A stretch of 64,000 bases of DNA from Salvator merianae (GCA_003586115.2 QVOM02000112.1:107100701-107164700); one strand, 5' to 3'. Numbered from the stretch's first letter, positions 25,628-39,099 are shown. Program-made: numbers and translations. The notes: generated by a model from the sequence alone, not told the origin.

Positions 25628-26098
25628 TAAGAACATAAGAGGAGCCCTTCTGGATCAGGCCACGGCCCATCTAGTCCAGCATTCTGCTTCACACAGTGAC
25701 CCACCAATTCCTTCTGGGCATTCTCAAGCAGAATAAAAGGTAAAACCTTCACCTGCTCTTGACTCCCCACAAATGGTTTTACAGACATCCTGCCTTTCCA
25801 ACCTGGAGGCAGTGCTTAGGCATCCATTCTAGTAGCCATTTATATACCTGACCTCCATGAATCCATCCAGTCCTTTCTTAAAGCTGTCTAGGCTGATTGC
25901 TGTCGCCACCTCTTCCGGTAAATAAATTCCATAGACCGATGACCCTCCGGGTGAAAAAATACTTCCCCTTGTTGGTCCTAACTCTCCTATCCATCAGCTT
26001 CAGAGAGTGCCCCCTGGTCCTAGTATTGTGTGATAGACAAAAGAATTTCTCTCTATCCACCTTATCCCTAACATGCATAATTTTATCTCCCAGCGCAT
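25628..26098 (-). mobile_element. CR1 LINE 3' end (antisense)
   Basis: The minus strand encodes KLMDRRVRTNKGKYFFTRRV followed by IGLWNL. The 3' UTR is conserved and the terminus reads CTTATGTTCTTATG. The 5' end is truncated. Confidence 0.9.
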
Positions 26099-26145
26099 GA
26101 CCTGTAATCCCTCACATCAAGGGTGATAGAAGTTCTGTTTGTACT

Positions 26146-26850
26146 CAGGCTGCCTCCAGACAGTGAGAGGAAAATGCAGGATCTTGTTTAGATCCTGCAA
26201 TTGTCTTTTGCCAGTCCTGTCAGACAACAGTGCAAAATCGTGAGGTGAGCCTCAGCCCTTACCTTGTCTGGCACTTTCCCCCAATGGCAAGAATACCCAG
26301 ATGTGTGCAAACACCCCGCCCCTGCGCTTGCACAGCGGGTATTTTCAGCTCAGCTTTACCCCCAGGCTTGTGTGATGGGCATTTTCCTGAAGGAAAAACC
26401 CAGGAGCAGGCACCAGATGAGATAAGCAATATCACTATTTCAGAAAAAAACAGGAATTCTTGTTTTTATTTATTTATTTATTTATTATTACAAATACAAA
26501 TCAAACATATATATAAGAGGCAATTTGATACATTCATATGCAATGAAAAGTAAAGACAAATCAACAAACATACAAGAAACAAACAAACAAAAGTACAGTT
26601 TAAATTGAATAACTCATCCAGCTGGTCAACTTTGAGCAATAGCATTATTAGTTACTTTGGTTCCTGATGAGTTGGCATTAGGGAGAGTTCCCCCCCAATT
26701 TGGAGTTTTCTTTCCTAGAATAGTGATATTCCAGAATTTCACCTTTATATCCCTAGACTATGTTGGGATTGTCTCAGATATGTGTGGCGATCCCAATGTA
26801 GTTCCAGGATAATCCTGGATTTTATATGCTGTCTGGATGCAACCTCAGAG
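26146..26850. mobile_element. Putative DNA transposon remnant with inverted ends
   Basis: CAGGCTGCCTCCAGACAG at the left and CTGTCTGGATGCAACCTCAG at the right are imperfect inverted repeats. Between them lie a CpG-containing part, a (TTTA)n run near 26467 and an AT-rich interior that may be a later insertion. No target duplication was found. Confidence 0.45.
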
Positions 26851-27029
26851 ATGCTTTCAAGATTACCTTCTAGTAGTGTTGGGAAAAGACTGTATCCACC
26901 TACTTGGAGACAGTTGTGCCTTATTGTACATGTAAGTGTGCTGTTGCACAGGCATGTGATTTTTCAGCCAGTAATCATGTAAGTGTTATTTGTCTCTGCT
27001 TGCTGGCCAGCTGAGACTAATGAGTTATA

Positions 27030-27610
27030 AGCTAAAATCATAGGTGCTTTATCAGAAGAAGCTGAGAAAACACACTGAGAAAACAAAATCAAATGAAAAT
27101 GATGTTCAAGTAGAAAACTTTTATACAACTGAGCCATCCATAGCATTAAGCACATCAAAAGCCAGGAATATCAAAGCCAGGGGTCGAAACTGGAGAAAGC
27201 AGGAACACAGACCAACAAGGATTCTGGATGAATTAGCAACCGGCAGGCGGTGTCATCCAGTTTAGAAGCGAACAGCCCATGCCCCCTATCTGTTTCACAT
27301 CTGGAGCAGGTTAGCTTCCAAAACTACTCTGCCTTTTCTCAGCCAACCTCATACTGCTGCCCTATGAGTGAGTACATACTGGCTACAACATTCCCAGGAT
27401 GAAGGGGTTCAGTCTTTTCTTCTGAGTGGGGCTGGTCAAGGCTGGGACCATAGGAAGCATCATCCTCAGGACAGGGTGAAGTTCAGAAAGCACTTCCAAG
27501 GGGTCAGGACTGTTGGGTCCTAGCAGCAGCTCCACTACTGATTTGGTTTCCTCCTCCTCATTATCCCCAGTGCTGTCACTGCCCATGTCAGGGCAGGTCA
27601 TAGCAATGAG
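27030..27610. other. Unclassified stretch with an acidic open frame
   Basis: The minus frame 27383-27601 reads as a Glu/Asp-rich 72-residue peptide. The plus strand around 27140-27260 is purine-rich. It may belong to an unidentified retroelement. There is no domain match that I can name. Confidence 0.3.
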
Positions 27611-27737
27611 AATTTTATATTATTTCATACGTTGGGGGAAGCAGCTGAATAAAATTGTCCTAACTGCAAAATCCTGGTTTGTTTCTCTGTCCCATCCCTT
27701 GGAATACGTTTCTAGGAATGGTTTCTCTCACTTCTGC

Positions 27738-28140
27738 CTATGTTGTCTCACTCTATGAAGCTGATGGACAAGAAAGTTAGGACCGATAAGGGGAAGTATT
27801 TTTTCACACAGAGGATCATTGATCTATGGAATTTGCTTTCAGAAGACATGGTAACAACAACCAACCTGAGGAGCTTTAAGAAACTTTTAGAAAAATTCAT
27901 GGAGGACAGATGTATCAATGACTACTAGAATTGGAGACCATTGATACCTAGGTTGGAGAGATAGGCAGGATGCTTCTAAAGGCCATTTGCAAGTGAGTTG
28001 AGAGCCAGAGAAGGTTTTGTACTCCTCTTCTGCTTGAGAAATCCAGAACTAATTGTTGGGTTACTGTGCGAGACAGGATGCTGGACTAGATGGACTATGG
28101 CCTGATCCAGCTGGGCTCCTCTTATGTTCTTACATTCATT
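27738..28140 (+). mobile_element. CR1 LINE 3' end
   Basis: Encodes KLMDKKVRTDKGKYFFTQRI and then IDLWNLLSEDMV. The full CR1 3' UTR follows, ending CTCCTCTTATGTTCTTACAT. It is relatively well preserved. Confidence 0.9.
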
Positions 28141-28553
28141 TAGTTTATTAGTGAAACCACATTTTTCCTGCTAGGTTAAAGGAACATAAACATAGTAATT
28201 CACAGCATTATTAATTTTGTGACATTCTGATTGCTGCACTTTGAACTAGAGTACTGAACGCTTTGGATTTTTTCTAGTAAGTAGATGGCCTTTGTTTTGT
28301 TCTTTGCTTTTAAACTCCAAAACTAGGAATTGAGTAGAATCTCTCCTGTATATAATTGGTTTTAGCTTAGTTTGAACTGCACATAATCTGCAAATTGGTT
28401 TTCAAAGTCTTTAAAGCCCATAACGGGCATTATGAGCTTCATTCTGTTCAGATAATTTACTCAAATAAATAAGGCAGCCGGTGCTATTGATACAAAAGTG
28501 AAATGATATGTCCCCTGTATTCAACTTCTTGAATCAAATATCAACAACTTTAG

Positions 28554-29312
28554 ACAGACCAAATCACTCTGATGGCAGAAAGTGAAGAATTAAGGAGCCT
28601 CTTGATGTGGGTGGAAGAGTGCAAAAGCTGACTTGAAGCTCAGCATTTTAAAAACTAGTATCATGGCTTTTGTTCTATTTGGCAAATAGAGGGGGAAGAA
28701 ACAGAAGCAGTGTCCGATTTTATTTTCTTGGGCTCAAAGGTCACTGTGGACAGTGACTGCAGCCATGAAATTAAAAAATGCTTGCTCCGTGGGAGGAAGG
28801 TTGTAGCACACTTGAACATATAAAAAAACAGACACAGCACCTTGCCGACAAAAGTCTGTATACTCAAAGCTATGATCTTCCCAGTAATAACATATGGCTT
28901 TGAGGGTTGGACCATAAGGCAGACTGAGTGCTGAAGAATCATCACTTTTGAATTGTGGTTCTGGAAAACTTACGAGAGTCCCTTGGACTGCAAGAAGATC
29001 AAATCTGTCATTACTAGATGAAATCAACCCTGACTGTTCACTGGAAGGACAAATACTGAAGCAGAAACTCAAATACTTTGGCCACATAATGAGAAGACAG
29101 GATTCATTAGAAGAGACCATGCTGCTGAGAAAGATTGAAGACAAAAGGAGAAGAGACGGCAAAGGATGAGATGTTTATCTAGTGTTATGGAGGCAACAAA
29201 CATGAGCTTGACAGACTCTGTGAGACAGTAAAAGACAGATAGACCTGGCATACTTTGGTCAATGGGATCACAAAGAGTCAGGCATGGCTGAACAACGAAA
29301 CAACAACAAAAT
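28554..29312 (+). mobile_element. Bov-B (RTE) LINE 3' part
   Basis: It runs from the segment after the reverse transcriptase catalytic motif (CTGATGGCAGAAAGTGAAGA) through VPWTARRSNLSLLDEINPDC and LKYFGHIMRRQDSLEE. The 3' end is GGGATCACAAAGAGTCAGGC ... GAACAACGAAACAACAACAA. This matches the Bov-B family shared by squamates and ruminants. Stops and frameshifts make it non-functional. Confidence 0.92.
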
Positions 29313-29821
29313 CACCCTGCATCTTACTTTTTAATTTATATTTCCTAAATATTCCTAGGCAAATTACAGGTGCATCTTACATGCCAGATTGTCTTATATG
29401 GCGGCAAAATATAACTCACAACTTTGTTAAACGTACCACAAGCAAGCATTACCTTTTGGCACTAGATGGTGCTGTGTCCATGCACCACGTTCAAAGTGAG
29501 CCAAACTAATGCATGCTGGTTTGGTTGCTGAGCTGGTTTGGCTAAACTGGGATGCATTACTCAGACAAAATGCCATACATGTTGGCCCTTCATTTTACAG
29601 TACTCCAGGTTACTTCCACATAGGATACCTTAGGATATAAGGCAGGATGTAAATGGAAATAAATATGTAGAGCACAACTTGGCACCAAACCTGGCTGATA
29701 TAGAAGGTTGAATACAGATTTTAATTCTATTTCCTGCTGACTCCTAAAGTGAATATGATTCTCATTTCAATACTTAGCAGTTATTTAAATATAATCCTAA
29801 CTGTACTGGGAAACATGATAT

Positions 29822-29908
29822 CCAAATCCACCCTTCAACAACAGATGCACCCAAATCTATTCTTCAACAACAAATGAACCCAAACCTATCCTTCAACGAA
29901 AAATGAAG
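29822..29908. repeat. 29-bp minisatellite, three copies
   Basis: Three head-to-tail units of exactly 29 bp each begin CCAAA(T/C)C and contain CTTCAAC. They differ from one another at only a few positions. Confidence 0.9.
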
Positions 29909-30358
29909 AGAGATCTGTAAGAATCCTCCATTAACACCTAGAGCAGTTTTTTCAATCTGTAATATGTAGAGCTAATCCTGAAGAAAAAGTGCCTTAATCA
30001 CATTTAGCAAAAGGAGCATACAACAGTGTCTGAAACAAGCAAAGAAATCGAAGAGATAAAAACTTATATGCTGCTTTCTGTGATTTACCCATAACGTTTG
30101 TCAGCAAGAGAGTTTTTGCTTTTGGCAGTTGTCAGGATGGGAAAGTGATCTGGAACTACCAGAAGTTACTGGAAAATGAGCATAAAAGTATAGTTAAGAA
30201 TTACATGATAAAAAAAATATGAATCAATTATTTGGAAGAAAAGAAAAATTAGAGATAAAATTAAAAGAATCAACACTAAGGATTGAAAAATATTAATTTA
30301 GCATAGATTATAAAATAGATCCATATGTATGCATGAAACATACTCTTTCCAAACTATC

Positions 30359-30780
30359 TAAGAACATAAGGGGAGTCCTGCTGGATCAGGCCACTTCGTC
30401 CATCTAATCCAACATCCTGTCTCACACAGTGGCCACCAGTTGCTTCTGGGCATTCTCAAGCAGAATACAAAGGCAAAACCTTCATCTGTTCTCAACTCCC
30501 TGCAAATGGCCTTTAGAGCTATCCTGCCTGTCTTTCCAACCTGGAGGTGGTACAGAAGCATCAATTCTAGTAGCCATTGATACACCTGTCCTGCCTAACC
30601 CTTTCTTAAAGCTATCCAGGCTGATTGCTGTCACCATCTTTTCTGATAGTAACTTCCACAGACCAATGACCTGCTGGGTGAAAAATTACTTCCCCTTGTC
30701 TGTCCTAGCTCTCCTGCCCATCAACTTCATAGAGTGCCGTTTGGTTCTAGTGTTATATGATAGAAAAAATAGTTTTTATT
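30359..30780 (-). mobile_element. CR1 LINE 3' end (antisense)
   Basis: The minus strand has the CR1 3' UTR (complement of TGCTGGATCAGGCCACTTCG) and a KLMGRRARTDKG-like ORF2 end. It carries small deletions relative to its neighbours. Confidence 0.88.
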
Positions 30781-30799
30781 TATCTACCTTTTTCACACC

Positions 30800-32715
30800 A
30801 TGATTTATTAATAACCAGCAAGGAGCTTGGTACGCTCTTTGTAGTATGTGTTAAGATCTGAAGAAACAAATGTGCAAAGCCTTTCTTTGCTAGAACTGAA
30901 TGACCTATGATTAAGAACTATTGTTCCCCTGTGTGATAAAATAAATAGGCTTAACAGATTGTCAGGCGTGGCAAAGAGCATTGTATACAGTATATGCTGT
31001 TATAGGCTGCCTCAGGCCAGATTTCCTACGTAGTCCAAAATGAGGAAAACCATTGTCTTTTTGGGGGGGATAAATTAAATTAACCTGAAAAGATTTATAG
31101 CTCAAATTAAAAATCAACTTCAGAGAAATAGGTTGCCTTGAAGCATGTCATTCTGCAAGCCCAAGATTGTGTGTTTTCAAATAATGCTTAGACATAAATT
31201 ACTTCCTTGCAGCTGATCGGTAACCACGTCAATAGAAGGGGAAGATAACTTGCGTCAGTGGAGACTTCTTCGAAGTCATTCAGGTCTAATTCACCATTAA
31301 CTATTAGTGATCTACCATGAACATTCCCAGTGAACACTGGAGGTCTAGAAGAAAACCACAGAAGCAGCTACATCCAGAATTAAGGCTGAAACCTCATCCT
31401 TCATGAGTTCAGTTGATAGCTTACCATTATAGAGTGTATGATATGAGGAAGTTCTCATGCTAGACTTAGACATAATAAAACAAAGCCTTTGACAGAAATG
31501 TTGCCCTTAAGCACAAACTGAACCATTTCAGTGCAGTTTAATTTTTCTCGTAGGTATATGAAAATCTGTTCAATCTTAATTATACTATAGTAAAATCTGT
31601 TCATTCTTAACTATCCTATAGATGTTGTTAAATGACCAATAACCTTTTTCTTGTTGTTTCCACTCTTTTAAGTTAACCCATTTTTGTGGCAAATAGATAG
31701 GGGAATGTTTATGAATCAGTGAGTGATATTTACTCTTGATATTTTTCAACTTTTAGCTGTTTTAACAAAATTTAACAGAGGAAATACAAATACGCTAATG
31801 TTACATTCAAAGTAAAAAGGTCAGTTGATTCATTCAGCACACGTCTGTACCAAAAATTGTGCTCTTGTAAATGCACAGAACAAAAACCAGTATGAGTGCT
31901 TATTCAAAACAGAAAGAGGCATAGAAAGTATATGGTCCTCCAGATATTGATTAACTACAGCTACCGTTATACTTTACAGTTATCTCTGCTAGCTAGAAAA
32001 ATCGTATGCTGTTGTTTTTTTTAAAAACATTTTTATATCATGCTGCCTTTGCTCTACAGTGATTGACTGTATGCCATTGGCATAAACTGTTCAAATTTAT
32101 CATGTTTCTTTAAAAAAAATGCTCAGGCATTTTTTTACAAAATACTCAAATACATTTTATAAACAGTAAAATTGAAGTTTAAAAAGCAAATCAAAATACA
32201 CAAAACGTTTCTTACAGATTTCCTAATATGGAAAAGCTTTTCAGAATGCAGGGGCACAATTTTGTAAATCTCTGATAAACAGAGGAATATTTCCAGAAAA
32301 AAAATTTTTTGACTAAAATTAATTTATAAGAGTGACCTGAAAAAAAAAATACAAAATGTACTGGACTTTTTTGATAGCCTGATCCAATCCTTTAAACAAA
32401 TTTGTTTCCTACTGGACTGCTCCGAATCAGTTTACAGGCTTTTAGTAGATTCCTTTACAAGTCCTCAGTAAACTAGCAGACAGATAATGCCATTTTGTTC
32501 CTCCTTCCCTTTTCTTGCTACTCAAATCGCTTCTGGTATCAATACATAATGTTCTTCTTGTGCACTGATAAACAGTTGAATCATGGAAATCCCTTTTCCA
32601 AAATACTCATGCCAGGGGTCACCCAGTGGAGCTAAATTCTAAAAGAATTGGGAGACACAAAAGAATTTTGATTCCTTAAGAACACATAATTAAATCTTAG
32701 GATTTCGCCTTATAT
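30800..32715. other. Unassigned AT-rich intronic sequence
   Basis: A fragment at 31940-31985 (CCTCCAGATATTGATTAACT) resembles the left arm of the ACAACTCCCATCAT-type palindromic repeat. Otherwise nothing is recognised. Confidence 0.4.
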
Positions 32716-32808
32716 AGCTGTTTGGCCACTGAGAGCAGACTGCTGGATTAGACAGACTGTGGGTGTAATCCACTGGGGCAGTTCTTACGTTATGTTCTCA
32801 TATACCTG
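32716..32808 (+). mobile_element. CR1 3' terminal fragment
   Basis: GAGAGCAGACTGCTGGATTA ... GGGCAGTTCTTACGTTATGT is the last 90 or so bases of a CR1 copy. Confidence 0.6.
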
Positions 32809-33299
32809 TATCAGAGAAGAGAGATGCCATAGAATGGAATGATCCATTACCATAATGCAGCGTATGAGTTTGCTTAAGATGTTACAAAAAAAGTGTGAAG
32901 CTCTATATGGAGACAGAAATACCAAACAAGAAGGTTGGTTTTAGAAAGGACATGTGATCAAGTAGTTAACATAAAACGGATAAAGTAGAGTGCAAGAAAA
33001 TACCAAAAAGAGTTTTGCCTTCATTTCATAACAACCAGGGTTTTGACCTTGTGGATATCACCAGGATGAACAGCAGATTAAGGTTAATCAGCATACTAGA
33101 ATACCTGAATAAGAAACTATTGTAAGAACTCAATTTGGACAGACATAGTGATTCAGAGTATAGGAGTGAGTGAAAAAAGGAGGAATATCTCCTGATACAT
33201 GTAATTTACACAGTGAATATTTCATGAGAATTGTGAGATTATAACAAATGACTAAAATTTAGATTGAAGTTCAAAATACCAACCGTTTGAAATACGTAA

Positions 33300-33880
33300 G
33301 TGACATTACTTTATTAATCAAAAGTACAGAAGACTTAGAAGATCTCAATAGGCAAACAAAATACTAAGAAAACAAAGGTAATCTTAGTATGTTTCCTAAA
33401 TTTACAGCTGATGGTGAGGCATTGGGCTTGGTAGATAATTTTGTTCCCTTGGACTCTGGAATACATGAAGATGAACAGTAGGAAGAAAATATTAAGAAAG
33501 AATATTAAGAAAGAAAGCAATGCCAAGTTTGGATTAGGGTATTCACTAACATTATAAGTCAAATTGTTAAAGCAGTGATTCTTTCTGCAGTGATATTCAG
33601 TTCTGAGGAAGAGCTAGAGAAAGAAGACAAAGAATACCATGAACTGCAGTATTAAAATAGGAAAATAAGAATAAACTACATTTCCAGCTAAGTAAAGTTG
33701 CCCAAATGCAATAGATGATGTAAGTGTGTCAAAACTAAAAATGAGAACTTTTCAGAAATTAGATATCTTTGCCACCTACCTCACAAATTCCTTTCAGTTC
33801 TTGTTTTATGTATTTTAATTTTATGTATTTTAACTGTTGAAATATCAGGATGTAGGGTAAGATATAAATGTAAGTACAGT
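33300..33880. other. Unassigned AT-rich sequence
   Basis: A 17-base direct repeat (AAGAAAGAATATTAAGA pattern near 33490) is the only local structure seen. Confidence 0.35.
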
Positions 33881-33887
33881 CAAGCTT

Positions 33888-33960
33888 CAGTTTGTGAGGA
33901 AGCTTTGTTCTCAGAAAACAGTTTGTAAACTGAAAACACGCAGGGAAATTAATAGTGATA
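33888..33960. mobile_element. Tigger-like end fragment
   Basis: CAGTCAAGCTTCAGTTTGTG and AACAGTTTGTAAACTGAAAA recall the terminal part of the Tigger-like element at 10074-10433. The other end was not found. Confidence 0.4.
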
Positions 33961-34598
33961 AATGTAAACTCGGGAGTTAGAGGAATTCACTCGGCTAAAG
34001 AGGAGGTGCAGTCATGGCCTATTGCTGAGCCTGCTCCTTCATTTGGATGTTTGGGGCCAGAGGAGGGTGATCTGCAAGCAGGTAATTTCCTCTCATAGCT
34101 GTCAGACATTACAAAAAGTGTAGGCCCTTTGTCAGTAACTGTGCTTCCTGCTGCTGGGCCTGTGATGAAACTGTTCAAGCAAAAGGCTATCTAAGTTAAA
34201 GATGCCTGGATCAGCATGAGGATCCTACAGAGGGTACCTCACCTGTTGCCCATTCCAATCCAGTTGTCTCTTCCTTAGATTACCTGATGTTTAAGCCACT
34301 TCATCTCTCAGCCCCGGCATCATAGCTATTGACAAGTTTCCCATGCTTTTTTAACATCCAGTCTCTACCACAACAACTTAACCTGGCCAAAAATTGCCAA
34401 ACTAATTATCCTAGCCATAGAAAAATCCTTTAAAAAGCCAAATGTGACTAATTAGTTGGCCGATTTTGGCAACCCTGCAACAATTGACCTGTCCACAGAT
34501 AACTCTCCTCTGCCTTCCTTGGCCCCAAACACTCCAATGAAAAAGTAAACTCAGCAGTAGGCCACAGCTGCACTTTTCTTCAGCCCAATAGCCCGGAG

Positions 34599-34814
34599 CA
34601 GTGGTTACCAACCTTTTTTCACTGGCATATCCCTTGGAAGCCCATTTCCGTTAATTATCCCCTTCACATTAGCAAAATTTTAGTAATGAATATAGTTGTC
34701 TTACACTGTTGATGTATGTGCCTTTTCCTGCCATTATTCAATTTTTTTCACGTACCCCTAAATTTTCTGGTTTGTACCCCTGGGGGTACTCATACCCCAG
34801 GTTGGGAATCACTG
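34599..34814. mobile_element. hAT MITE with 8-bp target duplication
   Basis: The left end CAGTGGTTACCAACCTTTTT and the reverse complement of the right end (CAGTGATTCCCAACCTGGGG) are hAT/Charlie-type termini. The flanks GCCCGGAG and GCCTGGGG form an 8-bp duplication with two differences, the length expected for hAT insertion. It is 216 bp long and non-autonomous. Confidence 0.88.
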
Positions 34815-36938
34815 GCCTGGGGGAATCAGGACCCAAAATATGCAGTAGTTAGGCAACAAGAATGCAGCAGTGCATAACAGTGAAAATGTGCAGGAGGAAA
34901 CAGCTTAAATAAAATAAACTGCCTCAAAAGAAAGATTGAAACCCTTGGCAGCCTTTTGTTTCTGGCTATAGAAAATGGTTACAAATATATTACATGCATC
35001 CAAATAGTCCTATTTCTTTCCCATAAAATTCTTTTTAATCAAACTCCCTTAGAAAACTAACACCTTTGTATTCTTAGGCACATGTGGACATTCATTTTTT
35101 TTCAGCCAAAAAGGTTTTCTGAAGTTGCGAATGTTCACTCCTGAACAGGTGTGTTCTCCCAAGGTTTATAGTTGTTATAACAAATTGACTTTTTAAAAAG
35201 GTGTAAGATGTCCAGCATAAAATGCCTAGCTGGGAACATTTACAGCACTTTATTCAGTCCTGTTCTATGTTCTAAGGTTTCACTCTTTTGCTGCTTTAGA
35301 TAAGCACTTAGTATTTTACTAAACTTCTGAAATATCAGTAAGAGGCTATGGCTTTCAGGGGGAGAAAGGTAGAAGATACCTCCAAAAAGAGTGGGAAAAC
35401 TAAGCTATGTCTATTTTTCCTGTACCTTTTACTGTCACATTACTCATCAAAAACAAGTAGCAATTTACAAGAATTTTGCTTCAGAATACTGCCGTAAATG
35501 TCAGCTATAAATTCCTTGTGACAAATGAAATGTGATCATGCTTCAAGGGTAATGGTGTCTGGAGAGCTATACAAGTATTCTAGGAGGCTCCAAAGCTTTT
35601 CAGCCTGCACTCAGCTCCACGGTACTGAAGCCAGTTTAAAAAAAAAATACAACTACATCATTTTTTAAGCATAGCTGGGGAATGTGCAAGTCTCCAAAAA
35701 TATGTTTTCCTTTTGTAGTATCTATTTTGCATCTACAGACCCAGCCATTTTCTCTGTTTATCACTGTCATCATGTCTGCCCTCTCTCTTTTTGCATAACT
35801 GATAGAAAAATATAGATTTGGATCATTAAGAGTACTTTTGGATTAGTGAACAAAACTAACCAGCTGCAGAGAAAATCCATCAAAGACTAACGACCCCTAT
35901 CAGGAGTGCAGAGATGGAATTAGTGTCAGCAATAGCTGCCTAAAGAAAAAACAATACTTTTGTTACTTTGTTCTTGTGCCTGGGAATTGTTATGCCAGCC
36001 TTATAGATATTTCTGGCATGACCCCCTTCCCTGAAAAGCCCAAGGATTTTTCCTTAGAGTTAGGATGTTCTTGCACTGATTCCCTGTTTGAGAGAATTCG
36101 GCAAATCTCCAAACCAAGAAAAACGTGGAGGAGCTTGGCAAGGTTGCTGGCACCTTTGCCGGAATCTTTGTACCAAGTCACTTCACACTGGTGCTTGGTA
36201 GTTTGGCTGGTTCAGTACTTTCCCAACCAATGGTTTGGCAAGCATCAAACCAGCTGAACTTCCAAATACCAAAATGAAGCAATTTGGCACACAGCTGCTA
36301 GCAATTATGCCAGTCTCCTCTCTGCTTTCTGTGACTTGGAATGCTGCTGAACCCTCCCAGACTATTTGAGGGAGGGTGTTACATGCTGCCAAACTGAACC
36401 AAGCACATCCTTCTCATTAATCTTTCTGCAAAGGCTGCTTTCAGCCTGAATTTGATCAGAAGGTGATCTAACTTTAACACAAGAGTTGACTCACAAGCTA
36501 CTCGTCAAATCACCTTCCCGCTATTATAAATCTAAGCTATAGTGTCTGCATATAATAATCAACATTTGCATAATGGTGTCATAGGCTTATGCTCCCTTTC
36601 TTGTAATTAGCTAGTAGCCCTCTTGGGGATTTGACCAGAAATAAATGGAGTCATTCTCAGTCTCAGGGCATAGTCCTTCCCAGTTTGAATGTAGTTGGAA
36701 CAGAAGGAAGTAGCAAAGTGGAAGAAAGTGTTAAGTTTTTATAATTTGATTTTCTTCATTGCTTTTTGTCTTGAATATTCATTGACAGCATTAAAAATGT
36801 ATACATGTGTAACCCTGAACTCTGGAACAAGTTTGAGGCCTGGGGAAGCCAGATCTGCTTTTGGAAAAACAGAAATATCCTCTAATCAAGTCTTTTCTGT
36901 TGCTTTTACATTCAAAACATGATTGAACAGAATTTTCA
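34815..36938. other. Unassigned intronic sequence
   Basis: The part 35970-36400 has repeated TTGGCA and CCAAAC words and open frames on both strands, but no family is recognised. Confidence 0.4.
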
Positions 36939-37098
36939 TAAGAACATAAAAAGACATCCTTTTTATGACAGTGACCAACCAAACCTCTCTGAGAAGTGCC
37001 CAAGAAAGAGGAGAGCTTAACTGTACTCATGCAGTCATGTGTATCAGCAACTGGTATTCAGACCCAGAAGCATTCACTGCTAGAAGTAATGATTCATA
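36939..37098 (-). mobile_element. Decayed CR1 3' fragment
   Basis: Starts with AAGAACATAAAAAGACATCC and includes CAGCAACTGGTATTCAGACC and AGAAGCATTCACTGCT. These words are typical of squamate CR1 3' UTRs in antisense. Confidence 0.6.
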
Positions 37099-38934
37099 AA
37101 GAGGATCAAATCTAGGGTTCAATTAGACATAACTTTTTTCAGTCAACCATTTTAAAAAATGAGTCTCTTCTGTAGATGCACAAAAAAAAAGTCATTCAAA
37201 CAATTAAACAAATAAGCCTATTTCATGTTTCTGCTTGTTACTTTTCCTTCACCTCAGAGTGTGATTAACACCTTCCTGACAACAAATGCTTACCACTGAT
37301 TGGCCATGCACCTGTCTGGCTTTTCATACCCCTGATTGGCCACTCACTAGCAGCATTTGTTCCCATGCTGTGATTGGCTGCATTTTCCTCTTCTGTGCTT
37401 ATGAAACTTCCCACCAAGAATCGCTCTTGGTGTCATTTTACCCTGTATGAGGAAAGGGCACCCATTCCCAGACTTGAGGATGGACTAAGACAATTTTAGG
37501 GATTTTAAGTCTGCCCTTACAGCCTCCAGTTTGCCTAGATGGTCTCTCATTAAGCATATCTAAGCTCAGCCCTAGACATTGATTCCTTTACCAGACATTC
37601 GTTTTGAGCTAGGAAGATGTTTCTCGATGGAGGAGTTGTCTTTTTGAAGAATTGGGTTTTGGGCTGATAAATTCTCAAGAAAAGAAAAGGAGAAGGTGCC
37701 CTTCTAGCCATTTTCCCTAGAGACACTTTCATTTTGACTGAGGCCTCATGTTATATCATTAAGGTTTGCTTGAGGATCAAATCTAGACAGAACTTTTTCA
37801 TATTCTCTCCCTGCCCCCAATTATCAGAAGGAACTCTAGTGTTATGACACTTGGAAATAAGGGCTTTTTATATTTATGGTACACTGATGTGTAGTAAAAT
37901 GCAACCCTTGAAAACTGAAGGTGTTCTTCAAGGTGTACCAAGTAACCTAAAAATACATTGCTGAGAAACACACACAGAAATTACACCGATTTGTTGCCAA
38001 CTGGAAAGCATTTCATAAAATATGGAAGTGGGGCTACATGAAGGTTCTTTAATTTATTTTTGCCATTTATTTTTCACGTGTGTCAGTCTTCCTGTTGATA
38101 AGAAACAGATTTTAGTGGTCCACTTATGCAAATAAATGTGAGGCGTGTGGTCTGATGGTTATAGCTTTCAGTTTTGGCTCTACTGGACTTGCATTTTTGC
38201 TGCTCCTAAAATCTGTGTCTTCACATGACTCAGTGTTTAAAGCTTGAAATGCTGTTTGAGATTTGCAACTGTAAAACAGGATTAACTCTGATTTTATTAT
38301 TTCTTCTCTCAAATCCACTTAGCAGGATAAAAACTATCTGGATATAAACAATCCTGATCTTTTGGGTTAGAGGCTCAGATTTGAGTGCCCTGTTCTTGGC
38401 AGTCTCAGTTAGTAACTAAAAGCAGTAAATAAATGCCAATGCCAATAAAATAATTATAAATGGTTATATAATTTTTATTTTCTTTGCCGTGTGTCTTTAA
38501 AGCGAGAATGAGGAAATCCAGGTGCACAGACTGCATTCTAATCTCATAGCACTGAGTAGTTTTTCTGATGCTTTCAGCTCCCTCTGTTCACTTTGACCTC
38601 TTCCAGTATGTAGATTTGCAGGGAAAAGGAGGGACAATCTAGTGAGTCCTGAGGGAAGTAAAGTAGAATGGGAGAAGGCAAACATGCTCCATAGCAATCA
38701 AGCTGAAAAGAGGTCCCTTCTACTTGGAGCAAGCAGGCACTGGAAGTGGGGAGGGAATGGTGAAGCAGAGGGAGGAAGGCTAACTTTGAGCAACAAAATT
38801 GGGGTCAGAGGGGAGGCTGCAAGTAATGGCATGCAAATCTGTGGAGAGAAGACATGTACTGTCCCAGAAATAAGACCCATTGGGCATTGGGTAGAACACA
38901 TTTTCTATCCAAAAGGTGAAGACGCACCCAATTT

Positions 38935-39060
38935 TTGGCTGAGGGAGCAGCATTCTCTCTCAATGCAAGCACTGTCACTGTTTTTACTAACTTATTTTAT
39001 CTGGGTTTTTTTACCAATTTTATGTGATCTGCCCTGAGACCTTCAGGTGTAGGGCGGGAG
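38935..39060 (+). mobile_element. LINE 3' terminus (L2-like)
   Basis: CAATGCAAGCACTGTCACTG through CCCTGAGACCTTCAGGTGTA to GGGCGGGAGA parallels 2998-3172. Confidence 0.6.

Positions 39061-39099
<39 letters not shown>

Noticed and set aside
27383..27601. Acidic 72-residue protein on the minus strand
   Set aside because: No recognisable domain or neighbouring exon was found. It may be a retroelement remnant, but the evidence is too thin for a gene call.
29822..29908. CRISPR-like array
   Set aside because: The units are contiguous with no unique spacers, and the host is a vertebrate.
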